Shown here piece after piece: positions 14,901 through 23,550 of a stretch of DNA of 64,000 nucleotides; positions within the stretch are counted from its first letter, which is position 1, and each line of letters begins with the position of its first letter. The stretch spans positions 5,580,001-5,644,000 of the forward strand of contig CANTUR010000193.1 in assembly GCA_947683625.1 (NCBI GenBank), in the 5' to 3' direction. The stretch comes from Mallotus nudiflorus. Taxonomy: Eukaryota > Streptophyta > Magnoliopsida > Malpighiales > Euphorbiaceae. The position numbers were made by a program, and so were the translations under genes. The notes beneath the pieces were generated by a model that made no database searches, had not been told where the DNA came from, and saw only the letters and a program-made list of their open reading frames with translations.

Positions 14901-16530
14901 TCCGCGCCTTACGTGTTCAAATATGCACAAGTCGTGCATTTAGTGAAAATTAATTTGACTTATGAGTCGAGAATGATGGAATTTGACCGGAAATATGCAA
15001 TCGGAACTTTGGACAACATATTTAAAACATTTTGAATAAAAATTCGGACGAGTTCGTGTTCCGTGTTCAAAATTGCACAAATTGTGCATTCGATTGTGTC
15101 GATTTGATTTACGAGCTTTGTAATGATATAAATTGTATTTGGGACTTCGAGTTGGCAGTTTGACCACAGCGTAACAACAAATCTTAAACCATTTATGCAC
15201 GAATTTGCCGGAGTTCACGTTTTGCGTTCAAACATGCACAAATGTACACAGAGTGTGCATTCAACTAAATCAATTTGATTTAAGAGTTTAGAATGCTAGA
15301 ATCTGTACTTAGGATTAAAAATATGTAATTGGAACATTGGATAGGATGTTTAAAACAATTTGAGCACAAATTTGCACGAGTGTGCATCTTATTTTGAAAA
15401 TGCGCAGATGTGCGCAAATTGTGCATTCAATATTGTCAATCATATGTACTGCATTTTGGAATGCTAGAACATGTACTGAGTATTGAAAATATGCAACCGG
15501 AACATTGGATAAGATGTTTAAAACAATTCATACACAAATTTGCGCGAGTTCATGTTTTGCGTTCAAACGTGCACAAATTATGGATACCATAATGCCAATC
15601 ATATTTTTGAGCTTAGAATGCTAGAATTTGTACTAAGTATTGTAAATATGCAATTGGAACATTGGATAACATTTTTAAAGCCATTTGTCTACAAATTTGC
15701 ACGAGTTCACGTTTTGCATTCAAACATGCGCTAATGTGCACAAATTGTGCAATCGATCGTGTCAATTTGATTTACAGGTTAGGAATGATACAATTTTGTA
15801 ATTTGGATTGTAAATATGCATTTGGACCATTGGAAGACATATTTTAAACCATTTTTGCACAAATTTTGCAAGAGTTCACGTTTCGCATTCAAACTCGCAC
15901 GAACGTGCGCAAACTGTGCATTCAGTAACGTCAATTAGATTTATGAGCATGGAATGCTGGAATGTGTGTTTTGGTTCAAAAATATGCAATCGGAACATTG
16001 GGTAACACGTTTAGAACAATTTGTGCGCAAATTGCACTTGTTCGCATTTTTTTTGTTCAAACATGCACGAACGTGCAAAAATTGTGCATTCAGCAATGTC
16101 AATTACATTTATGTGTTTAGAATGCTGTAATATGTAACTATTATTGTAAATGTGCAATTGGAACATTGGATAACACGTTCAAAACCGTTTGCGCACTAAT
16201 TTGCACGGCCTCACGTTTTGCGTTCAAATATGCGCAAATTGCGCATTCGATGATGTCCATTCGATTTATGAGTTTTTAAGGGCATAATTTGTATTTTGAA
16301 TTGTAAATATGGAATTGGGCCGTTGGATAAAATGTTTTAAACCAATTGTGCACAGAATTTGCAAGAGTCCTCGCCTTACGTGTTCAAATATGCACAAGTC
16401 GTGCATTTAGTGAAAATTAATTTGACTTATGAGTCGAGAATGATGGAATTTGACCGAGAATATGCAATCGGAACTTTGGACAACATATTTAAAACATTTT
16501 GAATGAAAATTCGGACGAGTTCATGTTCCG

Positions 16531-16550
16531 TGTTCAAAATTTTGCAAGAG
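16531..16550. other. ~791-bp internal deletion junction in the satellite
   Basis: The sequence passes from TGTTCAAAAT (monomer 8 context, compare 15064) straight into TTTGCAAGAG (monomer 4 context, compare 15865), skipping about 791 bp of the expected unit. Both parents carry an AAATT stretch at the join, consistent with a microhomology or unequal-exchange event. The junction lies about 145 bp upstream of the A1 insertion. Confidence 0.88.
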
Positions 16551-16679
16551 TTCACGTTTCGCATTCAAACTCGCACGAACGTGCGCAAACTGTGCATTCA
16601 GTAACGTCAATTAGATTTATGAGCATGGAATGCTGGAATGTGTGTTTTGGTTCAAAAATATGCAATCGGAACATTGGGT

Positions 16680-16684
16680 AACAC
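16680..16684. repeat. Target-site duplication of A1, left copy
   Basis: AACAC immediately before the LTR. It is repeated at 23551-23555 right after the element. An uninterrupted satellite unit reads GGGTAACACGTTTAG at this place, confirming the empty site. Confidence 0.95.
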
Positions 16685-16921
16685 TGATGTGAATCCAAGT
16701 TCAAAGCCTAAAGAGATCCAAGATCCATTAATAGTACAAGAAGGCCCAATCACAAGGTCCAAATCCAAGAAGCTTCAAGAAGCCATATTGGGTTTAATTA
16801 AGGACATTTGGAAAGCCCACGAATTTCAGCCCCATAAGGCATCCATGGAGGCCCAAGGAATAATATTTAACTTGTTTTTGTGTTAATAACAATTAGGGTT
16901 ACATGTTGCCACCATATACAA

Positions 16922-17035
16922 GTTAATAGGGCAATTAATACCAAGTAATGGCTATTATTATGGGTAGTGGTTACTAAAGTTAATGGGGTAATCAATACCA
17001 AGTAATGGCTATTAATGTGGGTAATGGTTATTAAG
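16922..17035 (+). repeat. Two-copy 57-bp direct repeat in the LTR U3 region
   Basis: Copies at 16922-16978 and 16979-17035 share GTTAAT...AATACCAAGTAATGGCTATTA and differ at several positions. They lie about 70 bp upstream of the TATA box. Duplicated U3 segments in retroelements often carry enhancer elements; that role is inferred here. The same duplication is present in the other family A LTRs. Confidence 0.8.
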
Positions 17036-17105
17036 GCCATTTAAGAGTAAAAGTAATCCTATGTGTGTGAGTCTATTTTAGTAGTGTGAGCATGGACTTG
17101 TACTC

Positions 17106-17113
17106 TATATAAA
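17106..17113 (+). promoter_or_regulatory. Probable TATA box of the A1 5' LTR
   Basis: TATATAAA in the context CTCTATATAAACAAG, in the middle of the LTR downstream of the 57-bp repeats. It is conserved in all family A LTRs that extend this far. The transcription start (U3/R border) would lie about 30 bp downstream. Confidence 0.75.
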
Positions 17114-17513
17114 CAAGTCCTTTTTCTTTCTTTTGTAGCATGAATGAATTTGATATATGAATTATAACTTTGTTTGAGTTTTATTGTGAGGAATTTTGTC
17201 TTTAATTTCTTGCATAAACTTTGTGACTTATCAAGCTTTATTCTAGCTTGTGGTGTCAAAATCTAAATCTTTGTTTTCTTTTTATTTATCAAACTTTTCT
17301 GTTTGTGGCATAAGAGGAAATTCAAAGTCTATCTTAGTATCTTTATCCTTGTTGGTAAAGGGGTTAAGTAGCATCTATCTTCTTACTTCAATCTTTGAAC
17401 GATCCAAATTTGTGGATTAAATTGGTAATTTCTGGTTTTCTTCTAATTCAACTTATCATAGTATTCTTGCTATTGGGGAGTTAATTGATGAAACCTACAA
17501 TTCCCATCATAAG

Positions 17514-17525
17514 TGGTATCAGAGC
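17514..17525 (+). promoter_or_regulatory. A1 primer-binding site (initiator Met-tRNA)
   Basis: TGGTATCAGAGC, four bases after the LTR end. It is complementary to the 3' end of plant initiator methionine tRNA, the standard primer for minus-strand synthesis in plant Ty3/gypsy elements. Pairing may extend over the following ATTGGCTC only in part. Confidence 0.93.
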
Positions 17526-18170
17526 ATTGGCTCAAGATTGAGATTTGCGTATCCAAAACTATCTTTTTTAGTTCTCAATATATTGTGTTCATCTTATATT
17601 TTGCACCTTTCTTGCTATCTATTATTCTTGTTATTTTTTTTATCTTTATTCTTCTTATCTCAAGATTTTGTTTGCAGATATCAAAAAAAAAAAATTCGTC
17701 CAAAAAAAAGAAAAAAAGTACATGTTATCTTTGATATTCCTATGTTAGATCTCAGTTTACATTAAAAAAAAAATTGACTCTTCATATTCCATTGAGATCT
17801 ATCTTTATAATTCTGTCTCTTTGTGTTCTTTGATAATCTATCTTTGTTTTTCATTTCTATTAGCCTATTTGTTACAAATTGTTCTTTTCTTTAAGCCTAC
17901 CTTATTATTTTCTTGTTAGCCTACCTTATTTTTTTTATCATTGATTACTACATTCTTGAATTTTGTTTGATTGAGAAACTTAGTTAATCTAAGAAATCAA
18001 AAGGCAAATTTGAGAGGTAAAAGGCAAGAGTGTGAGATCATTAGAGAAAAAGCCAAAATTGAGTGTAAACACGAGTGGTATACATCAATTTTGAGTGAAA
18101 CACGTGAGGGAATGTTGTGAGATTGTTTTTTTTTCTATTTTCTTTTGTTAAAATTTTAGGTTTTACAATC
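17526..18170 (+). other. A1 untranslated leader
   Basis: About 645 bp between primer site and gag. It is very T- and A-rich, with runs near 17635 (T), 17685 (A) and 17765 (A). No coding potential is seen; the in-frame GTG codon at 18117 only extends the gag frame upstream. A TTTGTTTGCAG stretch near 17670 resembles a 3' splice site, but I have no matching donor evidence. Confidence 0.8.
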
Positions 18171-21100
18171 ATGTCAAAAGACACAAGTTCTTCTTCTACA
18201 AATGATCATGTGATTCAAGCTATGCAACAACAATTCGAAAGAATGTTTAACATGATGGCGGGAGTCAATGAGAAATTGGAGAGGCATGATAGCATCCTTA
18301 ACCAATTACAAGGAGAGCCTAAAGAAAGGATACATCCACCAATTGACCAAGAGGACTATGAAGGAGAGGATGAATTGGATGATGATCAAGTCACCTTGGT
18401 GGGACAACAAATCAATCCTAGGAGACAAGCTAGGAGAGGACGTCCTAAAGATGATGTTGATCGCAACCTTGGAAGCATCAAAATGAAGATTCCTTCATTC
18501 CAAGGAAGAAATGATCCAGATGTGTACCTTAAATGGGAGAGGAAAGTGGAACTCATCTTCGAATGTCACAATTATTCGGAGGAGAAAAAGGTAAAACTTG
18601 CCGCTGTTGAGTTTAGTGATTATGCAATTGTTTGGTGGGATCAATTTTGCAAGGAAAGACGTAGATATGGAGAAAGACCCGTGGAGTCTTGGAGGGAAAT
18701 GAAGCAAATCATGAGAAAGAGGTTTGTTCCAAGCTACTACTATAGAGAGCTTCATCAAAGGTTACAAACTCTAATTCAAGGATCCATGAGTGTGGAGGAG
18801 TATCACAAAGAAATGGAGAAGGCTATGATTAGAGCAAATGTGGTAGAAGATCGTGAAGCTACCATGGCAAGGTTTTTGAGAGGGCTAAACAAAAACATTG
18901 CTGATGTTGTTGATTTGCAACATTATGTGGAGATTGAAGATATGGTGAATTTGGCCATGAAAGTGGAAAGGCAATTGAAAGGAAAGAGGTATGATTCTAA
19001 ACCAAATGTGGGTTCTTCTTCTTCTTGGAAAAATTCTTGGGGGAAAAAGGATGATAAACCTTTTAACAAGTCAAAAGTGGAAGAAAATAAACCTAAAATT
19101 GACTTGGGTAATAAGGGAAAGGGTGAGAATCAACCAGCCCAAACTAGGGGAATAAAATGTTTTAAGTGTTTGGGTCATGGGCACATTGCTAGGGAATGTC
19201 CAAATAAGAAAGCTATGATTCTAAGGGATGGTGATATTGAATCGGAGAGTGAGGGGGATAGTGATGATGATATGCCTTCTTTAGAAGATTGTAGTGATGT
19301 TGAATGTGCTAAGGGAGATAATCTTGTTGTTCAAAGAACATTGAGTTTGCAAAATAAACATGATGTCCATAGGGAGCAAAGGGAAAATTTGTTTCATACT
19401 CATTGTTTGATTTCTAACAAGTTGTGCAACATGATTGTGGATAGTGGAAGTTGTACTAATGTAGCAAGCACTTTGCTAGTGGAGAAATTGAAGTTGCCTA
19501 CTACCAAGCACCCAAGACCATACAAGTTGCAATGGCTTAATGAAAGTGGAGTTGTAAAGGTAAATAAGCAAGTTCTAATTTCTTTTCAAATTGGTAGATA
19601 TAAGGATGAGGTGTTGTGTGATGTGTTACCAATGTTGGCCGGACATATGTTGTTAGGGAGACCTTGGCAATATGATAGAAGGGCTAATCATGATGGATTC
19701 AAAAATATGTATACTTTGACTATGGATGGAAAAAGGTTTAACCTTGGACCATTAACTCCAAAACAGATTTTTGAAGACCAAATGCGCATCAAGCAACAAT
19801 ATGAAGAAATGGGTTCTTCATTGGGAAATTCTTTGGGAAGGGAAACCTTTGAGAGTAAAGAAAAAGGTGAGATGAGTGAACCTAAAAATTCCAATTCTCT
19901 TGACCAAAATGGGAAACACATGGTGAGAGAAAACAAGGAAGGTTCAAATGAAAGAAAAATGAGTGTTTATGCAAAAATGAGTGATGTGAAGGAAGCTATG
20001 CTTTTGAGGCAACACATGCTTGTACTTATGTACAAGGAGATTTTGCATATTTCTAACAAAATAACCAATGGTTTGCCTAGTGTTGTTGTTGATCTTTTGC
20101 AGGTTTATGAAGATTTATTTCCAGAAGAAATTCCAAATGGTTTGCCACCTAAAAGAGGCATTGAGCACCAAATTGATTTCATACCTGGAGCAAGCATTCC
20201 AAATAGACCAGCATATAGATGTAATCCGGAGGAGACCAAGGAAATCCAAAAGCAAGTGAGTGAGCTTATGGAGAAGGGTTATGTTCGTGAAAGCATGAGT
20301 CCATGTGCCGTACCCGTCTTGTTAGTGCCTAAGAAAGATGGAACTTGGAGGATGTGTGTTGATTGTCGTGCCATCAACAAAATCATGGTGAAGTATAGAC
20401 ATCCCATTCCTAGGCTAGATGACATGTTGGATGAATTGCATGGTTCATATTTTTTTTCAAAAATTGATTTGAAATCTGGTTATCATCAAATTAGAATGAG
20501 AGAAGGTGATGAATGGAAAACAGCTTTTAAAACTAAACATGGTTTATATGAGTGGTTAGTAATGCCTTTTGGTTTAACTAATGCACCAAGCACTTTCATG
20601 AGATTGATGAATCATGTTTTAAGAGCATTCATAGGCAAATTTGTTGTTGTCTATTTTGATGATATCTTGGTTTATAGCAAAAATTTAGATGAGCATGTAC
20701 AACATTTGACTTGTGTTTTTGATGTGCTTAGAGAAGAGAAGTTGTATGCTAATCTAAAGAAATGTTGTTTTTGCACTAATGAAATTACTTTTCTTGGATA
20801 TATAGTCAATGACAAGGGCATTCATGTTGATCAAGAAAAGGTAAAAGTAATTAGAGAATGGCCAACACCCACAAGTGTAAGTGATGCAAGAAGCTTTCAT
20901 GGTTTAGCTAGCTTTTATAGAAGGTTCATTAAAATTTTTTCTACCATAGCTGCACCTTTAACTGAATGCATCAAAAAGAATGTTGGTTTTAAGTGGGGAA
21001 TTGAACAAGATGAGGCTTTTAACTTGCTAAAAGACAAATTAAGTTCTGCACCCTTATTATCTTTGCCAAATTTTACTAAACCTTTTGAGATTGAGTGCGA

Positions 21101-22928
21101 TGCAAGTGGCATAGGTATTGGAGGAGTTTTGATGCAAGAAGGCAAGCCCATAGCATTCTTTAGCGAAAAGCTAAGTGGAGCAAGTCTAAACTACCCTACA
21201 TATGACAAGGAGTTCTATGCATTGGTGAGGGTTCTAAGGACATGGCAGCATTACCTTGGTTACAAAGAATTCATAATTCACACTGACCATGAGTCCTTGA
21301 AGTATCTCAAAGGACAAGGAAAGCTCAACAAGAGACATGCAAAATGGGTGGAATTCATTGAATCTTTTCCGTACATCATTAAGTACAAGCAAGGGAAAGA
21401 AAATGTGGTGGCCGATGCATTGTCAAGAAGGTATGCCTTGATCTCTAAACTTGATGCAAAATTATTAGGATTTGAATACATCAAAGATCTTTATTCTAAT
21501 GATCCTGATTTTTCTAATGTTTATGGGGCATGTGAGAAAGGGGGTTTTGATAAGTTCTATAAGTTTGATGGTTTTCTTTTTCGGGAAAACAAATTGTGTG
21601 TGCCACAAAGTTCTTTAAGAGAGTTACTTGTGAGAGAGGCACATAGCGGAGGTTTAATGGGGCATTTTGGGATTAAGAAAACTTTGGATGTGTTGGGTGA
21701 CCATTTCTTTTGGCCACACATGAAAAGGGATGTTAAGAGAATTTGTGAGAAATGCATTACTTGCAAACAAGCCAAATCCAAAGCAATGCCTCATGGTTTG
21801 TATACACCTCTTACCATACCAAATGAACCTTGGGTAGACATTTCTATGGATTTTGTTTTAGGATTACCTAGGTCCAAAGGAGGGAGAGATTCCATTTTTG
21901 TTGTTGTGGACAGGTTTAGCAAAATGGCACATTTCATTCCATGTCACAAGACGGATGATGCAACCCATATTGCCAATCTATTCTTCAAGGAGATTGTTAG
22001 GCTACACGGAGTGCCAAGGACCATTGTGAGTGATAGGGATGTCAAATTCCTAAGTCACTTTTGGAAGACTCTTTGGGGAAAGATGGGGACAAAGCTTTTG
22101 TATTCTACAACTTGTCATCCACAAACGGATGGACAAACGGAGGTGGTCAATAGGACACTTTCAACACTTTTGAGGGCTATCATCCAAAGAAATCTGAAGA
22201 ATTGGGAAGAATGTTTGCCACATGTGGAATTTGCTTACAATAGGAGTGTGCATGGTTCAACAAATTGCTCACCATTTGAAGTTGTGTATGGATTCAACCC
22301 AATGACTCCATTAGATTTGCTACCATTGCCATTGGACAAAGCTAATCTAGAGGGGAAACAAAAAGCTGAGTTCATCAAGACTTTGCATGAGAGGGTGCGT
22401 GCAAACATTGAGAAGAAGACACTCCAATATGAAAAGCAACACAACAAGGGGAGGAAGCAAGTCATTTTTGAGCCCGGAGATTGGGTGTGGGTGCACTTGA
22501 GGAAGGAAAGATTTCCTAACCAAAGGAAATCAAAGCTTATGCCAAGAGGAGATGGTCCTTTTAAAGTGCTTCAACGCATCAACAACAATGCCTACAAGCT
22601 AGAACTTCTAAGTGAGTATGGCAATGTTAGTGCTACATTTAATGTTAGTGACTTGTCTTTGTTTGATTTAGGTGATAAAGATGATGGAGCTGATTTGAGG
22701 ACAAATCCTTTTGAAGAAAGGGGGAATGATGTGAATCCAAGTTCAAAGCCTAAAGAGATCCAAGATCCATTAATAGTACAAGAAGGCCCAATCACAAGGT
22801 CCAAATCCAAGAAGCTTCAAGAAGCCATATTGGGTTTAATTAAGGACATTTGGAAAGCCCACGAATTTCAGCCCAATAAGGCATCCATGGAGGCCCAAGG
22901 AATAATATTTAACTTGTTTTTGTGTTAA
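18171..22928 (+). CDS. A1 gag-pol polyprotein, intact (1,585 aa)
   Basis: Structural and enzymatic polyprotein of the retrotransposon. The ATG at 18171 is chosen because the protein begins MSKDTSSSS in A2 and A3 too; the frame is open upstream only from a GTG at 18117. Gag: an N-terminal stretch that may form a coiled coil (residues 15-47), a capsid-like retrotransposon gag region (about 100-250) and a CCHC zinc knuckle C330-C343. Pol: aspartic protease motif DSGS at 424-427; reverse transcriptase with YFDD at 828-831; RNase H with D977; integrase with zinc finger His1158 onward and catalytic D1227, D1288 and E1324 (D-D-35-E). The C-terminus has a GDWVWVHLRKERFP region, no classical chromodomain, and PITRSKSKKLQEA. 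Residues from about 1519 onward are encoded in the 3' LTR. No stop, frameshift or catalytic loss is visible. T-to-M in NKIMVKYRHP of RT is a private change. Confidence 0.95.
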   Translation: MSKDTSSSSTNDHVIQAMQQQFERMFNMMAGVNEKLERHDSILNQLQGEPKERIHPPIDQEDYEGEDELDDDQVTLVGQQINPRRQARRGRPKDDVDRNLGSIKMKIPSFQGRNDPDVYLKWERKVELIFECHNYSEEKKVKLAAVEFSDYAIVWWDQFCKERRRYGERPVESWREMKQIMRKRFVPSYYYRELHQRLQTLIQGSMSVEEYHKEMEKAMIRANVVEDREATMARFLRGLNKNIADVVDLQHYVEIEDMVNLAMKVERQLKGKRYDSKPNVGSSSSWKNSWGKKDDKPFNKSKVEENKPKIDLGNKGKGENQPAQTRGIKCFKCLGHGHIARECPNKKAMILRDGDIESESEGDSDDDMPSLEDCSDVECAKGDNLVVQRTLSLQNKHDVHREQRENLFHTHCLISNKLCNMIVDSGSCTNVASTLLVEKLKLPTTKHPRPYKLQWLNESGVVKVNKQVLISFQIGRYKDEVLCDVLPMLAGHMLLGRPWQYDRRANHDGFKNMYTLTMDGKRFNLGPLTPKQIFEDQMRIKQQYEEMGSSLGNSLGRETFESKEKGEMSEPKNSNSLDQNGKHMVRENKEGSNERKMSVYAKMSDVKEAMLLRQHMLVLMYKEILHISNKITNGLPSVVVDLLQVYEDLFPEEIPNGLPPKRGIEHQIDFIPGASIPNRPAYRCNPEETKEIQKQVSELMEKGYVRESMSPCAVPVLLVPKKDGTWRMCVDCRAINKIMVKYRHPIPRLDDMLDELHGSYFFSKIDLKSGYHQIRMREGDEWKTAFKTKHGLYEWLVMPFGLTNAPSTFMRLMNHVLRAFIGKFVVVYFDDILVYSKNLDEHVQHLTCVFDVLREEKLYANLKKCCFCTNEITFLGYIVNDKGIHVDQEKVKVIREWPTPTSVSDARSFHGLASFYRRFIKIFSTIAAPLTECIKKNVGFKWGIEQDEAFNLLKDKLSSAPLLSLPNFTKPFEIECDASGIGIGGVLMQEGKPIAFFSEKLSGASLNYPTYDKEFYALVRVLRTWQHYLGYKEFIIHTDHESLKYLKGQGKLNKRHAKWVEFIESFPYIIKYKQGKENVVADALSRRYALISKLDAKLLGFEYIKDLYSNDPDFSNVYGACEKGGFDKFYKFDGFLFRENKLCVPQSSLRELLVREAHSGGLMGHFGIKKTLDVLGDHFFWPHMKRDVKRICEKCITCKQAKSKAMPHGLYTPLTIPNEPWVDISMDFVLGLPRSKGGRDSIFVVVDRFSKMAHFIPCHKTDDATHIANLFFKEIVRLHGVPRTIVSDRDVKFLSHFWKTLWGKMGTKLLYSTTCHPQTDGQTEVVNRTLSTLLRAIIQRNLKNWEECLPHVEFAYNRSVHGSTNCSPFEVVYGFNPMTPLDLLPLPLDKANLEGKQKAEFIKTLHERVRANIEKKTLQYEKQHNKGRKQVIFEPGDWVWVHLRKERFPNQRKSKLMPRGDGPFKVLQRINNNAYKLELLSEYGNVSATFNVSDLSLFDLGDKDDGADLRTNPFEERGNDVNPSSKPKEIQDPLIVQEGPITRSKSKKLQEAILGLIKDIWKAHEFQPNKASMEAQGIIFNLFLC
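22713..22726 (+). promoter_or_regulatory. A1 polypurine tract
   Basis: GAAGAAAGGGGGAA directly before the 3' LTR, the primer for plus-strand synthesis. It lies inside the gag-pol frame (EERGN), so it is constrained both as RNA and as coding sequence. Confidence 0.9.
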
Positions 22929-23550
22929 TAACAATTAGGGTTACATGTTGCCACCATATACAAGTTAATAGGGCAATTAATACCAAGTAATGGCTATTAT
23001 TATGGGTAGTGGTTACTAAAGTTAATGGGGTAATCAATACCAAGTAATGGCTATTAATGTGGGTAATGGTTATTAAGGCCATTTAAGAGTAAAAGTAATC
23101 CTATGTGTGTGAGTCTATTTTAGTAGTGTGAGCATGGACTTGTACTCTATATAAACAAGTCCTTTTCTTTCTTTTGTAGCATGAATGAATTTGATATATG
23201 AATTATAACTTTGTTTGAGTTTTATTGTGAGGAATTTTGTCTTTAATTTCTTGCATAAACTTTGTGACTTATCAAGCTTTATTCTAGCTTGTGGTGTCAA
23301 AATCTAAATCTTTGTTTTCTTTTTATTTATCAAACTTTTCTGTTTGTGGCATAAGAGGAAATTCAAAGTCTATCTTAGTATCTTTATCCTTGTTGGTAAA
23401 GGGGTTAAGTAGCATCTATCTTCTTACTTCAATCTTTGAACGATCCAAATTTGTGGATTAAATTGGTAATTTCTGGTTTTCTTCTAATTCAACTTATCAT
23501 AGTATTCTTGCTATTGGGGAGTTAATTGATGAAACCTACAATTCCCATCA
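22727..23550 (+). repeat. A1 3' LTR
   Basis: 824 bp, TGATGTGAATCC...AATTCCCATCA. It differs from the 5' LTR by one substitution and one T. It encodes the last 67 residues of gag-pol, to the stop ending at 22928. Confidence 0.95.

Larger units (their letters stand above)
1..16684. repeat. Satellite array block 1, ~1467-bp higher-order repeat
   Basis: AT-rich tandem satellite built from a higher-order unit of about 1,467 bp. Counting from the monomer beginning ATGCTAGAATCTG, units start at 676, 2144, 3611, 5078, 6518, 7985, 9425, 10892, 12359, 13826 and 15293. The spacings are 1468, 1467, 1467, 1440, 1467, 1440 and then 1467 throughout. The window opens inside a unit, and the last unit is cut by an internal deletion and by element A1. 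Units are nearly identical, which indicates recent homogenisation. Open frames of 60-104 aa occur on both strands in every unit but have no codon bias, start context or recognisable domain, so I treat the array as non-coding. Its role is inferred to be centromeric from the monomer length and the CRM-like insertions. I do not recognise the family by name. Confidence 0.95.
16685..17509 (+). repeat. A1 5' LTR
   Basis: 825 bp, starting TGATGTGAATCC and ending AATTCCCATCA, so it has the usual TG...CA ends. The first 202 bp (to 16886) hold a copy of the end of the gag-pol frame, because in the 3' LTR this stretch is coding; here it has no start and no upstream gag-pol. The rest holds a 57-bp tandem duplication, a TATA box and, by inference, the U3/R/U5 boundaries, which cannot be placed from sequence alone. 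Confidence 0.95.
16685..23550 (+). mobile_element. A1: complete Ty3/gypsy CRM-like LTR retrotransposon
   Basis: A complete 6,866-bp element in the satellite, bounded by AACAC target duplications. The order is 5' LTR, Met-tRNA primer site, leader, single gag-pol frame, polypurine tract, 3' LTR. The LTRs (825 and 824 bp) differ by only two changes that I can see: one base in the coding tail (CCCC versus CCCA near 16830) and one T in a T-run near 17120. Insertion is therefore recent. Domain order PR-RT-RNaseH-IN is that of Ty3/gypsy elements. Extension of the frame into the 3' LTR and absence of a classical chromodomain fit the CRM (centromeric retrotransposon) clade; the clade call is inference from family knowledge. 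This is the only family A copy here without an obvious lesion. Confidence 0.95.

Noticed and set aside
1..16684. CRISPR-like or bacterial repeat array
   Set aside because: The repeats are about 163 and 1,467 bp with no unique spacers, and the surrounding elements are plant retrotransposons.
16638..16886. 82-aa plus-strand frame crossing the satellite/LTR border
   Set aside because: It fuses chance satellite codons to the gag-pol tail copy in the 5' LTR. It is not a gene.
18117..18170. Upstream extension of A1 gag-pol by 18 residues
   Set aside because: It begins at GTG, and A2 and A3 start at the internal ATG giving MSKDTSSSS. The ATG at 18171 is the better start.
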